A stretch of 64,000 bases of DNA from Marinifilum caeruleilacunae (GTDB lineage Bacteria; Bacteroidota; Bacteroidia; Bacteroidales; Marinifilaceae): NCBI RefSeq assembly GCF_013141825.1, contig NZ_RZNH01000012.1, positions 1 to 64,000 of the forward strand, read 5' to 3'. The notes beneath the pieces were generated by a model that made no database searches, was not told the DNA's origin, and saw nothing but the letters and a program-made list of their open reading frames with translations. A program made the position numbers and the translations under genes. Of this stretch, positions 37,479 to 46,515 are shown one piece after another; positions within the stretch are counted from its first letter, which is position 1, and every line of letters starts with the position of its first letter.

Positions 37479-37844
37479 TTACTTTTCGTAGGTTGCAAAT
37501 TTTAATCTCAAAGCCAACTCTTCGCCACTTAAAGCAGCAGTTGTTCTAATCTTTTTACTTTCCATGGTTTTACGAACTGCCTTTTTAAGCTCTTCGTCGA
37601 AACCAATCACCTTACTTACCACAACCTCGTTGTTTTCATTTACTGTGCAACGCAATACAATTAATTCCGATTCTCCTTTTCGAACGTAGTCGGTAAAACT
37701 AGTTTGGCTGGCAAGTTTCTGAATTTTTTTCAGTACAGCGCTTTTCTCTTTTTCAATCTTTTTTGTTTCAGGCGTAATTGCCATTGTTACATTAATACTT
37801 AGCAAACATGCTAAAACCAATACGATACTTTTAATATTTTTCAT
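37479..37844 (-). CDS. Small exported protein with TonB-C-like domain
   Basis: A 121-residue exported protein with a signal peptide ending NVTMA. The mature part, ELIVLRCTVNENNEVVVS and a helix ending in KSKK-like RKTMESKKI with a closing LALRLKFATYEK strand, resembles the TonB C-terminal fold seen in many small exported Bacteroidota proteins. It lacks a membrane anchor and a proline-rich spacer, so it is not a TonB energy transducer. It is first in the operon with the two jelly-roll genes. Confidence 0.7.
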   Translation of the reverse strand: MKNIKSIVLVLACLLSINVTMAITPETKKIEKEKSAVLKKIQKLASQTSFTDYVRKGESELIVLRCTVNENNEVVVSKVIGFDEELKKAVRKTMESKKIRTTAALSGEELALRLKFATYEK

Positions 37845-37962
37845 GACCCTAATTTTTACAGTTTATAGTTCAGTTAGAATTTTAAGAAATCGGAATCGCG
37901 CGCCTTCCGTTTTTCTAATCTTAAATTTCTATTGTAAAATTAGGGCGACTTTAGATCATAAG

Positions 37963-37998
37963 TGTCACCATGAAATCAGCAATTGTCACAAGTTGTCA
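37963..37998. promoter_or_regulatory. Three phased TGTCA half-sites
   Basis: TGTCA occurs at 37963-37967, 37984-37988 and 37994-37998, spaced 21 and 10 nt, so all three lie on the same face of the helix. OmpR/PhoB-type regulators bind such direct repeats with 10-11 nt spacing. They lie between the regulator gene (38068) and the jelly-roll operon start (37844). Confidence 0.5.
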
Positions 37999-38067
37999 TC
38001 AATCGTGAATCGATATCAGGAGCCAAACATCAGCAAAGCATTACACACTTATTCTTCACGCTATTTA

Positions 38068-38757
38068 TCAGCTATTTACGAGCTTATAGCCAACACCATG
38101 TACCGTTAAAATAATTTTTGCATGATTTGGGTCATCTTCTATTTTTTGTCTCAACTTTAACACAAAATTGTCAATTGTTCTCGATGTAGGCTGATATTCC
38201 ATTCCCCATACCTTATCCAACAAATCATCTCTGCTCACCGTTTTATTTCTATTGTCCCATAAATAGTGTAAAATTTCTACTTCTTTGTGCGACATTTTCA
38301 CTTCTTTATCTTCCACCTCACCAACATATGAATTGAAATCGATGCTTAGGCGTCCAATATGTAATTTTTCTGATTGCTTCGGAGATGAGATATCTTGTGT
38401 ACGTCTTAAAACAGCACGAATTCGTGCCAACAGCTCTCTTAAGCTAAATGGTTTTGTAATGTAATCGTCGGCGCCAAGTTCCAATCCAAGTACCTTATCG
38501 ATTTCCTCCCCTTTTGCGGTAAGCAGTATTATTGGCGTTTTAACTCCCTGGGCTCTTGCCTTTTTACAGATATCAAAACCTGAAATATTGGGCAACATTA
38601 CATCCAGCAAAACCAAACTGTATTGGTTCTCAAGAATCTTTTTCAACCCAAGTTCACCATCATCTGCAGTATCTACCTGGTAAGATTCAAATTCCAGGTT
38701 ATCTTTTAAGCCCATTAGCATACTGGGCTCGTCTTCTACAATTAAAATGGGATTCAT
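38068..38757 (-). CDS. OmpR/PhoB-family response regulator
   Basis: A 229-residue regulator with an N-terminal receiver (acidic pair in VEDEPS, phospho-acceptor Asp52 in LLDVMLP, KPF near residue 103) and a C-terminal winged helix (about 130-229) with SRTIDNFVLKLRQKIE and VHGVGYKL, the classic recognition segment and turn. It follows its kinase gene (38782) by 24 nt. It is a plausible RprY-like regulator; the match is by order and size only. A nearby run of TGTCA repeats could be its target. Confidence 0.9.
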   Translation of the reverse strand: MNPILIVEDEPSMLMGLKDNLEFESYQVDTADDGELGLKKILENQYSLVLLDVMLPNISGFDICKKARAQGVKTPIILLTAKGEEIDKVLGLELGADDYITKPFSLRELLARIRAVLRRTQDISSPKQSEKLHIGRLSIDFNSYVGEVEDKEVKMSHKEVEILHYLWDNRNKTVSRDDLLDKVWGMEYQPTSRTIDNFVLKLRQKIEDDPNHAKIILTVHGVGYKLVNS

Positions 38758-38781
38758 TTGCTCTATATTTATTGTGATTTG

Positions 38782-40317
38782 TTATTTATTAATTGGAAAA
38801 ACAAGTGTAAAACACGAGCCTTTTCCTTCCGAACTTTCCAGTTCAACCTTGGCCTGATGAGCATCCATAATATGCTTAACAATGCTTAGGCCAATGCCCG
38901 ATCCTTTTGCTTTCAGGGCCAGATTACCAGTGCTTACTCTAAAGAATTTATCGAAAATAAAAGCCTGGTCTTTCCGGGCAATACCAATTCCATAATCCTT
39001 TACACTAAGGTAAACCCGATCAGCCTTAAAAGTTGTACGAATTTCTATTCTCTTCACATCTTCACTGTATTTCATAGAATTATCAATTAAATTGATAATT
39101 GCTTCGCCTACAGCCTCTTTATCGAGAATTAATTCGGGAAGATTTTGGTCCTTTTCGAATAGAATTTCAAATCCATTCTGATCGAAATGTTGCTTGTAAT
39201 TCTCCAGAATGGTTTCAAGCTCCACATTTAAATTGCAAGGGGTAAAATGATATTCGCGTTTTCCCCTTTCTATTCGGCTAAAATTGAGAATTTTATTTAC
39301 CATTCTCGATAATCGGTTTGCCTCGGTATTGATCACCTTATAGTACTCCATTTTCTTTTCTTCGCTGGGAATTCGTCCCATTTCAAGTGTTTCGGAATAC
39401 ATATTAATAAGAGCCAGCGGCGTTCTAATTTCATGCGACACATTGGAAATAAAATCTGTTTTCAACTGGTTTAATTTGATTTGCTTACGGATATTTTTAA
39501 ATACAAACCATGCGCCCAGAAGTAAAATCACATCCATTACTATTAGCAGGATAATATTGGTTCTCGTTCTCTCACGAACCAGATCTTCGATGGTATTTCC
39601 TCTCATTTGAATGCCCAAATCGTATTCCGGAAACAACCAGATCTCTTTCCTTTGCCTGATATTTTTATCCTCACCAGCCTGTAAGTCGTTTGTGAATACT
39701 TCGTCGGAACTGTTTTCTCTAAACACCGAGATATAAAATCGCTCTTGTGCCACCATTTGTATTTTTGGCCCTAAGTTCTCGCGTATAAACTTATCGGTAT
39801 CAACTAAAAAAAGAACTGTGTTTACCAATACAGAGTCTTTCTGAACTGCAAAGGCAAACAGGCTTCGATCCTGATAAGAATTTTGTAAAGCTTCAATTTT
39901 ACGATAGCCACTCTTTACATATCTCTGTAATTGCTCAATCTTCTTCAGATTTAATGCAAAATCAAGCTCTAAGCGCTTTTTGAGAGAAACAGTGCTATCC
40001 TCAGGAATTTTTTCTTTGGTAATTAAGTTTAAATCTGTACTACTCTTTAACCCAATGGCAAGAATCGAATAATTTTTGGTAAGAATGGATTCAATATCAT
40101 CGGTTTCACGTTCCAATTGATTGGCCCAGCCACTTAAAACATCTTCGGAATACTGGTTTAAAGAAAACAAGACAGATTCCAGTTGCCCAGTGTAAATAGA
40201 ATCGATAACCGCTTCGTTTTTACTCAAATTACTAATTTCGTATGCCGAGAAAAACAAGGATGGCAAAACCAATATCAAGGTAAGGACAATGCCGATTTTT
40301 AGTCCAGGTTTTATCAT
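38782..40317 (-). CDS. Two-component sensor histidine kinase
   Basis: A 511-residue kinase with a first membrane helix (about 7-28), a periplasmic domain of about 220 residues, a second span (about 253-273), a HisKA box with His295 in NVSHEIRTPLA, and an ATPase domain ending GSGIGLSIVKH. The periplasmic domain has no obvious family. It lies upstream of its regulator gene in the same operon. Its layout resembles RprX of Bacteroides, though identity was not tested. Confidence 0.88.
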   Translation of the reverse strand: MIKPGLKIGIVLTLILVLPSLFFSAYEISNLSKNEAVIDSIYTGQLESVLFSLNQYSEDVLSGWANQLERETDDIESILTKNYSILAIGLKSSTDLNLITKEKIPEDSTVSLKKRLELDFALNLKKIEQLQRYVKSGYRKIEALQNSYQDRSLFAFAVQKDSVLVNTVLFLVDTDKFIRENLGPKIQMVAQERFYISVFRENSSDEVFTNDLQAGEDKNIRQRKEIWLFPEYDLGIQMRGNTIEDLVRERTRTNIILLIVMDVILLLGAWFVFKNIRKQIKLNQLKTDFISNVSHEIRTPLALINMYSETLEMGRIPSEEKKMEYYKVINTEANRLSRMVNKILNFSRIERGKREYHFTPCNLNVELETILENYKQHFDQNGFEILFEKDQNLPELILDKEAVGEAIINLIDNSMKYSEDVKRIEIRTTFKADRVYLSVKDYGIGIARKDQAFIFDKFFRVSTGNLALKAKGSGIGLSIVKHIMDAHQAKVELESSEGKGSCFTLVFPINK

Positions 40318-40516
40318 TAGAGATGCTTTTGTTTACTCAAATATAAGCATTAATGACGACGATAAAACAGGAGATGCATTTCAACTTCAAGAAAACTAAT
40401 TTCCCTTTTTAATTAACCTTTATGTTGATTTTACGTAGAACAGAGGTGATCCTATTTTTTTTACTAACGTGCCGTATTGATTTTGAGCTGAATGAGAATT
40501 TTAGAGCCTCGCTACA

Positions 40517-42427
40517 ATGATAAAATATCTACAAGTATTTGCATCCTTTCGCATCTGTTTAACCATTATTCTAGCGCTCTTTTATTGCACAACACTTTAC
40601 TCCTCTTCCACTCCAAACAAAAAGAAGGAAAGTAAAAAAATCCTGATTCTCCACTCCTATCACAAGGGTTTTAGTTGGACCGATGGAATCATGAATGGAA
40701 TCAACTCAGTTTTTAACAATGAAAATGTTGAGCTTTTCGTAAATTACATGGACACCAAAAGGTGTGCTGATGAAGATTACTTTGCCCTCTTAAAACAGGT
40801 TTATCAATTAAAATATTCGCAGGTAGAGTTCGATGCCATTTTATCTTCTGATGATCATGCCTTGAATTTTTTGCTTCGTTATAAACAAGATTTATTTCCA
40901 GATATACCTCTCGTATTTTGTGGAATTAATGATTTTCATCCGGAACGAATCGAGAAGCATAAAAACATAACTGGAACGTTTGAAACCTATGATGTTTTAG
41001 GAACGATTAATCTTATTCGAAGCTTGCACCCAGAACTTACATCCATTGCTGTGATTAACGATGGAAGCATTTCCGGACAGGCATTTCAAAACAGGGTAAA
41101 TCGGGCAGAACAAATTCTGAATCAGCCCATTCAAATTGAATACCTATCCAATCTTTCAAGAGATAGTTTACAAAGCCGATTAAAAGAACTGCCAAAGACT
41201 TGCGCTGTAATTTGGGGGATTTACATTCTCACACCTTCGGGAAAAACACTTACCTACCAGGAAAGTGTTAAACTTGTAAAGCAATCTACAAATCTTCCTG
41301 TTTATTGCATTTGGGATGTAGTTGGATCGGGAGTAATAGGAGGTAAAATCACCAGTCCGGTTTACCAGGGAGAAAAAGCATCGAAAATGCTTCTACAAAT
41401 TTTAAATGGGAACAATGCATCAGATCTAGAAATATCAGGTAGTCCAATGGTTTATAAATTTGATGCTGCAATGCTTCAGGAACACCAGATTTCTGAAGAA
41501 ATTCTTCCTGCCAATCACATCATGATAAACAAGGATGATTCAATTTATGAGCAGTACAAAGGGCTGATCTGGAGCATTGCGATTGTTATTACTGTTTTAG
41601 TCCTGATTATTTTTACCCTTTCGCATCTTCTGAAGAAAATAAGTTTAACCAGCAATAGTTTAAAAATCACAAACCAGCAATTGGCAATTGCCAAAAACAA
41701 AGCCGAAGAAAGTGATCGATTAAAAACCAGTTTTTTGGCCAATTTAAGCCACGAGATTCGTACACCTATGAATGGTATTGTAGGCTTTGCCGAATTGTTG
41801 GATTTTAAGGGAATTACACCTGAAAAGCAGCAAAAATATTTACACCTGATAAAAACAAGTAGTCAGCGAATGCTGGAGTTGATTAACAATCTTGTAGACA
41901 TTTCAAAAATTGAAACAGAACAAGTAGATATTAGCAAAAGTACTACCAACCTAAATGAGGTCATGCAAAATATGCATCAGTTCTTTCTTCCAATTGCCCA
42001 AAAGAAAGGTCTGGAATTGCATTACAAAATAGATTTGCAAAATGGGCAGCACTTTGTGTATACCGACCAGACAAAACTTGAACAGATCATTTCTAACTTA
42101 CTCACCAATGCCATTAAATTTACAAAGAGTGGAGAAATCTGGTTTACCTGCAGAATTTATAATTCCAATTTGAAGTTCTCTGTTATTGATACAGGGATCG
42201 GCATAGATCAAAGTATGCAAAAAGTAATTTTTGAACGATTCAGAAGAACCGAAAACAAGTCAATAAGAACAGAAGAAGGCAGCGGATTGGGTTTAGCAAT
42301 ATCCAAATCATTGGTAGAATTAATGGAGGGGGAAATTCACGTAAAATCGGTACCAAACCAAGGTTCTACTTTTGTTTTTACACTTCCGTTCGAAAAAATC
42401 TGCAAGGAGGTAGAATTCAAAACCTAA
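40517..42427 (+). CDS. Histidine kinase with periplasmic binding-protein sensor domain
   Basis: A 636-residue kinase. After a signal anchor (about 10-28), residues 40 to about 330 form a periplasmic ABC-substrate-binding-like domain (KILILHSYHKGFSWTDGI, then VVFCGINDFHPE-type and PVYCIWDVVGSGVIGG), a type used to sense small molecules. A membrane span follows (349-371), then HisKA with His412 in NLSHEIRTPMN and an ATPase domain with GSGLGLAISKS. No receiver is fused and no regulator gene adjoins. It lies 78 nt from the end of the arsenite pump gene on the other strand. Confidence 0.85.
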   Translation: MIKYLQVFASFRICLTIILALFYCTTLYSSSTPNKKKESKKILILHSYHKGFSWTDGIMNGINSVFNNENVELFVNYMDTKRCADEDYFALLKQVYQLKYSQVEFDAILSSDDHALNFLLRYKQDLFPDIPLVFCGINDFHPERIEKHKNITGTFETYDVLGTINLIRSLHPELTSIAVINDGSISGQAFQNRVNRAEQILNQPIQIEYLSNLSRDSLQSRLKELPKTCAVIWGIYILTPSGKTLTYQESVKLVKQSTNLPVYCIWDVVGSGVIGGKITSPVYQGEKASKMLLQILNGNNASDLEISGSPMVYKFDAAMLQEHQISEEILPANHIMINKDDSIYEQYKGLIWSIAIVITVLVLIIFTLSHLLKKISLTSNSLKITNQQLAIAKNKAEESDRLKTSFLANLSHEIRTPMNGIVGFAELLDFKGITPEKQQKYLHLIKTSSQRMLELINNLVDISKIETEQVDISKSTTNLNEVMQNMHQFFLPIAQKKGLELHYKIDLQNGQHFVYTDQTKLEQIISNLLTNAIKFTKSGEIWFTCRIYNSNLKFSVIDTGIGIDQSMQKVIFERFRRTENKSIRTEEGSGLGLAISKSLVELMEGEIHVKSVPNQGSTFVFTLPFEKICKEVEFKT

Positions 42428-42432
42428 ACAAA

Positions 42433-42461
42433 AAGCCATGACTCAAATTGAATCATGGCTT
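42433..42461. terminator. Terminator between converging genes
   Basis: AAGCCATGA and TCATGGCTT, with inner TCAA/TTGA pairing, form a 29-nt hairpin between the kinase and acr3 genes, with an A-run on the left giving a U-run for the minus strand. Confidence 0.75.
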
Positions 42462-42505
42462 AGAATTTACTAACTCACAATAACCCGTGTTTAAATGAAA
42501 CACAG

Positions 42506-43588
42506 TTAACTTTTTGTATCGGCAGCACACTTTACAACATCTACTTTGCCACCAAAATATTTTTCTTTAAATCGTAAGGCTACATTTACCAAAGCAATTA
42601 GAACAGGAACCTCAACCAATGGCCCAATTACCGCTGCAAAAGCAACTCCCGAATTGATACCAAACACTGCAATAGCTACCGCAATTGCCAACTCAAAATT
42701 GTTACTGGCAGCTGTAAAAGACAGGCTTGTTGTTTTTGAATAACCCGCTTTAAACTTATGTCCCATAAAGAATGAAATCAGGAACATGATTACAAAGTAA
42801 ATCACCAACGGAATGGCAATACGAACCACATCAAAAGGCAACTGAACAATGTATTCACCTTTTAACGAGAACATCACAAAAATGGTAAACAACAATGCAA
42901 TTAAGGTAAGGGGACTAATTTTTGGAATGAATTTCTTCTGATACCAGTCTTTCCCTTTTGCTTTAATTCCAAAGTAACGGGTAATCATACCTGCAAAAAA
43001 TGGAATCCCAAGATAAATCAACACACTCTCTGCGATATCGCCCATAGTAACATCAACTTCGGATCCCTGGAGACCAAAGTACTCCGGCAATACAGTAATA
43101 AATACATATGCATAAACCGAGAAGAACAATACCTGGAAAATACTGTTGAATGCCACTAAACCTGCTGCATATTCAGGATCACCTTTGGCCAAATCATTCC
43201 AAACAATTACCATGGCAATACATCTTGCCAAACCAATTAAAATTAATCCGGTCATGTATTCGGGATAATCCTGAAGGAAAATAATGGCCAAGCCAAACAT
43301 TAGTGTTGGTCCCAAAAGCCAGTTCTGTACCAGCGACAGAATCAAAATTTTACGATTCCTGAATACATCCTTCAGCTCTTCGTACTTTACTTTCGCCAAA
43401 GGCGGATACATCATGATTACCAAACCAATGGCTATTGGTACATTTGTGGTTCCTACCGACAATTTGTTCCAGAATCCCGCCATTGAAGGGAAAAAGTAAC
43501 CTGCTCCTACCCCAATTGCCATTGCAGCAAAAATCCATAAGGTAAGATATCTATCCAAAAAGGATAATTTTTTATTTAATGATCCCAT
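42506..43588 (-). CDS. acr3: ACR3-family arsenite efflux pump
   Basis: A 360-residue inner-membrane antiporter-type protein with about ten spans that exports arsenite (and often antimonite). The opening [24 protein letters not shown] and the [15 protein letters not shown] segment are ACR3 marks, and the [18 protein letters not shown] segment is the helix-10 region. It is the last gene of the arsR-arsC-acr3 operon, 30 nt after arsC. Confidence 0.95.
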   Translation of the reverse strand: MGSLNKKLSFLDRYLTLWIFAAMAIGVGAGYFFPSMAGFWNKLSVGTTNVPIAIGLVIMMYPPLAKVKYEELKDVFRNRKILILSLVQNWLLGPTLMFGLAIIFLQDYPEYMTGLILIGLARCIAMVIVWNDLAKGDPEYAAGLVAFNSIFQVLFFSVYAYVFITVLPEYFGLQGSEVDVTMGDIAESVLIYLGIPFFAGMITRYFGIKAKGKDWYQKKFIPKISPLTLIALLFTIFVMFSLKGEYIVQLPFDVVRIAIPLVIYFVIMFLISFFMGHKFKAGYSKTTSLSFTAASNNFELAIAVAIAVFGINSGVAFAAVIGPLVEVPVLIALVNVALRFKEKYFGGKVDVVKCAADTKS

Positions 43589-43618
43589 AATTACTAACTA
43601 CTATTTGCTACCCTTAAA

Positions 43619-44044
43619 TTATGCGTTCTTTACAATGTATTCTTCGTTGAATTTTGCGAAATCTCTTCTGATTTCGTCACGAACACGACGGAATACTTCA
43701 AAAATTTCTTCTTCAGTTCCTTCTGCATAAGCAGGATCGTCGAAACCAATATGAAGGCGAGTTCCAACAGGCCCAAGAAATGCCGGACATGCATCTTTTG
43801 CACCACCACATACCGAGATTAAGAAATCAACACCTTCTTCAAGGAACTCATCCACCATTTTTGGGCGCTGAGAACTGATGTCAATTCCAATTTCAGCCAT
43901 CGCTTTTACCGCCAAAGGATGCACCTGATCTGCAATTTTGGTTCCTGCTGATACCACTTCCAATTCAGGATTGATATCTCTTAAAATTGCTTCACCCATC
44001 TGACTTCTACATGAGTTTCCTGTACACAACACTAATACTTTCAT
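43619..44044 (-). CDS. arsC: Arsenate reductase, low-molecular-weight phosphatase type
   Basis: A 141-residue reductase that converts arsenate to arsenite, with electrons from thioredoxin. The P-loop CTGNSCRS carries Cys7 as the nucleophile (CX5R), and the reducing pair Cys79 and Cys86 stands in SVCGGAKDAC, so the full three-Cys cascade is intact. The DPAYAEGT segment near residue 105 gives the general-acid Asp. It sits between arsR and acr3 in one operon. Confidence 0.95.
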   Translation of the reverse strand: MKVLVLCTGNSCRSQMGEAILRDINPELEVVSAGTKIADQVHPLAVKAMAEIGIDISSQRPKMVDEFLEEGVDFLISVCGGAKDACPAFLGPVGTRLHIGFDDPAYAEGTEEEIFEVFRRVRDEIRRDFAKFNEEYIVKNA

Positions 44045-44091
44045 TTTTCTTAATTTTTATCATTTGTTCCGGCACAAAAACCGGGTAATTC

Positions 44092-44418
44092 TTAACAAGT
44101 TTTATTTTCGATTGGAGTAATTTCTTCAAACAATTCTCCAAACCCATTCTTTAGTTTCTCAATACCAGCCTTATTCAGACAATACTTCACCTTTAAACCT
44201 TCAACATCACCCTGAATGAGTCCAATGGATTTTAGTTCTTTCAGATGCTGCGAAACCGTTGTTCGGCTAAGTGGTAAATAATCTGATATATCGCCAGAAA
44301 TACAGGTTGGAGTTGCTGCTAAAAACTGCAAAATTGCAATTCTTGCAGGATGAGATAATGCTTTTGCCAGCGAGGCAAGTTCCTGTTGTTTTTCTTCAAA
44401 TAATTCCAGTTTCTTCAT
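44092..44418 (-). CDS. arsR: ArsR-family arsenic-sensing repressor
   Basis: A 108-residue winged-helix repressor that leaves DNA when arsenite binds. The recognition helix LSRTTVSQHLKELKSIG and the opening ALSHPARIAILQFL are typical. A Cys in PTCISGDI and a Cys at the very end are possible arsenite ligands; the classic ELCVCDL box is not present. The ATG at 44418 is preferred over the upstream ATG at 44454 because the latter lies inside the promoter -7 box and GGAG stands 5 nt before 44418. Confidence 0.85.
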   Translation of the reverse strand: MKKLELFEEKQQELASLAKALSHPARIAILQFLAATPTCISGDISDYLPLSRTTVSQHLKELKSIGLIQGDVEGLKVKYCLNKAGIEKLKNGFGELFEEITPIENKTC

Positions 44419-44447
44419 AAGTTCTCCATTTCTTATTTCTAATGTCG

Positions 44448-44478
44448 CAAACATACGTCATTAATTTTAAACTGCAAA
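44448..44478 (-). promoter_or_regulatory. Promoter of the arsR-arsC-acr3 operon
   Basis: On the minus strand TTTG at 44475-44478, a spacer of exactly 19 nt, and TATGTTTG at 44448-44455 fit the Bacteroidota consensus. The inferred start is near 44441, giving a 20-25 nt leader to the ATG at 44418. A 9-bp AT-rich inverted repeat (AATTTTAAA at 44463-44471, TTTAAAATT at 44486-44494) overlaps and may be the ArsR operator. Confidence 0.75.
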
Positions 44479-44513
44479 TATTTTTTTTAAAATTTAGATT
44501 TCCTTAACACAAA

Positions 44514-44544
44514 AAAGGTCCTTCTCACATCGAGAAGGACCTTT
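44514..44544 (-). terminator. Terminator after the YqhD-type dehydrogenase gene
   Basis: Perfect 13-nt arms (44514-44526, 44532-44544) and a U-run from the A-run on the left. It lies 22 nt past the stop of the alcohol dehydrogenase and insulates the ars promoter. Confidence 0.92.
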
Positions 44545-44565
44545 CACCCAAATTATCTTGAATTT

Positions 44566-45720
44566 TTATAAGCGTGACTCCAAAATTTCAGCAACATCTG
44601 CTGCTGCAACATCTGGTAACATACCTACATATCCACGATCAATAAATCTTTTAGAAATGGTATCGATGCTATCCTGACCAACACTATGGTCTCCTAAACG
44701 AGTAGCAATACCAACACTTTGGAAGAATTCTTCTGTTTTCTGAATGGCAAGCATCTTTCTCTCCTCCTCAGTTCCTTCTGTGATGTTCCATACTCTCTCA
44801 GCATATTGAAGTAATTTTTCACCACGCTCCTCTTTTAGTTTATTCAACAAACCAGGAAGAACAATAGCCAGGGTAACCGCATGATCAATACCATGGAAAG
44901 CTGTTAATTCATGGCCAATCATGTGAGTTGCCCAATCGCTTTTTACACCCATTCCAATCAAACCATTCAATGCCATGGTAGCAGCCCACATCAGGTTTGC
45001 ACGGTTTTCGTAATCAGGCGTTTCAGTAGCCAATGCTTTTGGTCCTTCTTCGATTAAGGTTAACAACAAACCTTCAGAAAAACGATCCTGTACAGGAGAA
45101 TTAACCGGATAGGTTAAGTACTGTTCCATTACGTGTACATATGCATCAACAATACCATTGGTAATTTGGCGCATTGGCAATGAATAAGTGGTTTCAGGAT
45201 CAAGTACCGAAAATTTAGGGAACAACAATGGATTGCCAAAAGCCAGCTTTTCTTGAGTTGCTGCTTTTGTAATTACACCACCACTATTCATTTCAGAACC
45301 TGTAGCTGCTAAAGTTAATACAGCTCCCAAATCAACAGCTTTATTAATTTCGGCACGTTTTGCTAAAATATCCCACTCATCATCTCCTTCGTAGTGTACA
45401 GCAGCAGCAATAAATTTTGTTCCATCAAGAACTGAACCTCCACCAACTGGCAATAAGAAATCGATTCCTTCATTTCTAACAATTTCAACCGCTTTCATTA
45501 AGGTTTCGAAATGTGGATTTGGTTCAATACCGCCAAATTCTGTAATGCTGTAATCTTTTAAGGCATCCATTACCTGGTCGTAAACACCATTCTTTTTAAT
45601 GCTACCACCACCATAGGTCATTAAAATTTTAGCTCCTTTCGGGATATGTTTTCCCAATTCAGCTATTTTACCTTTTCCAAAAAGGATTTTTACCGGATTA
45701 TAAAAATCGAAATTTTCCAT
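44566..45720 (-). CDS. Iron-containing alcohol/aldehyde dehydrogenase (YqhD-like)
   Basis: A 384-residue NADPH-dependent dehydrogenase that reduces short toxic aldehydes and ketones such as methylglyoxal, butanal or acrolein in E. coli YqhD. The cofactor motif GGGSVLDGTKF, the metal-binding stretch AYVHVMEQY, HMIGHELTAFHGIDH with conserved His and Asp, and the overall size fit the group III iron ADHs. The gene follows the DJ-1-like gene by 26 nt, so both are cotranscribed. Confidence 0.9.
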   Translation of the reverse strand: MENFDFYNPVKILFGKGKIAELGKHIPKGAKILMTYGGGSIKKNGVYDQVMDALKDYSITEFGGIEPNPHFETLMKAVEIVRNEGIDFLLPVGGGSVLDGTKFIAAAVHYEGDDEWDILAKRAEINKAVDLGAVLTLAATGSEMNSGGVITKAATQEKLAFGNPLLFPKFSVLDPETTYSLPMRQITNGIVDAYVHVMEQYLTYPVNSPVQDRFSEGLLLTLIEEGPKALATETPDYENRANLMWAATMALNGLIGMGVKSDWATHMIGHELTAFHGIDHAVTLAIVLPGLLNKLKEERGEKLLQYAERVWNITEGTEEERKMLAIQKTEEFFQSVGIATRLGDHSVGQDSIDTISKRFIDRGYVGMLPDVAAADVAEILESRL

Positions 45721-45746
45721 TTTATCTAGTTTAAATATTTAGTATT

Positions 45747-46421
45747 CTATTTTTTCTTATTAAATGCTTTTAGCAGTTCTTTTGCCATTAATAAATCAGA
45801 TGCAGGATTTTGGCCTGTAATTAATCTTCCATCTACCACAACATATTCCTGCCAATTGGCTTTGCAGGAGTATTTTGCACCACGCTCTTTCAAAGCTGTT
45901 TCCAGTAAAAATGGCACTTTTTCATCTGTGCCTATGGCCACTTCTTCCTGGTTGCTAAAAGATGTAAGCTGCTTTCCACTTATCAGGTAAGAATTATCTT
46001 TAAGCTTTACATTTAAAAGCCCTGCACCACCATGGCAAACGGCACATACAAAGCCATTATTTTCATAAATTTCAGCAGCAATTTCCGCAATTTCTTTGTT
46101 CAAAGGCAAATCGTACATTACCCCATGTCCACCCGGAAAATAGATGGCATCGTATTTTCCTGCATCAATATCAATTGGGCGATAGGTATTCAGAAACTTT
46201 TTGCTAGCCTCTTTATCTTTAAAAAAACATTTTACTTTCGGATCATCTAAATCCAATTGCTTCACGGGAACTTCTCCGCCATTAGGCGATACAAAATCAA
46301 TTTCAATTCCATTTTTAATAAAATGATAATAAGGAATTGCGACTTCGAGAACATAGCATCCCGATTCCCATCCGTTTTCGTCTTTAAAGTGACTTGTTAC
46401 TGCAAATAATACTCTGGCCAT
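45747..46421 (-). CDS. DJ-1/PfpI-family glyoxalase- or chaperone-like protein
   Basis: A 224-residue protein of the DJ-1/PfpI family, closest in layout to Hsp31/glyoxalase III proteins. The nucleophile Cys is in VCAVCHGGAGLLN and the opening has a Glu in ESGCYVLEVAIPYY; the catalytic His follows the Cys directly. Members have deglycase, glyoxalase or holdase roles. A TTG at 46445 extends the frame by 8 codons, but the ATG at 46421 is preferred. It is likely cotranscribed with the YqhD-like gene and diverges from the LysR gene. Confidence 0.87.
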   Translation of the reverse strand: MARVLFAVTSHFKDENGWESGCYVLEVAIPYYHFIKNGIEIDFVSPNGGEVPVKQLDLDDPKVKCFFKDKEASKKFLNTYRPIDIDAGKYDAIYFPGGHGVMYDLPLNKEIAEIAAEIYENNGFVCAVCHGGAGLLNVKLKDNSYLISGKQLTSFSNQEEVAIGTDEKVPFLLETALKERGAKYSCKANWQEYVVVDGRLITGQNPASDLLMAKELLKAFNKKK

Positions 46422-46515
46422 GCTTACTGATTTATTTTGAGACAAAAATAAGTGCTCTTTTTGTATTAGAAAAGTTATTCTTTTTATACTTTTATATAAA
46501 TTTATTTATAGATAT

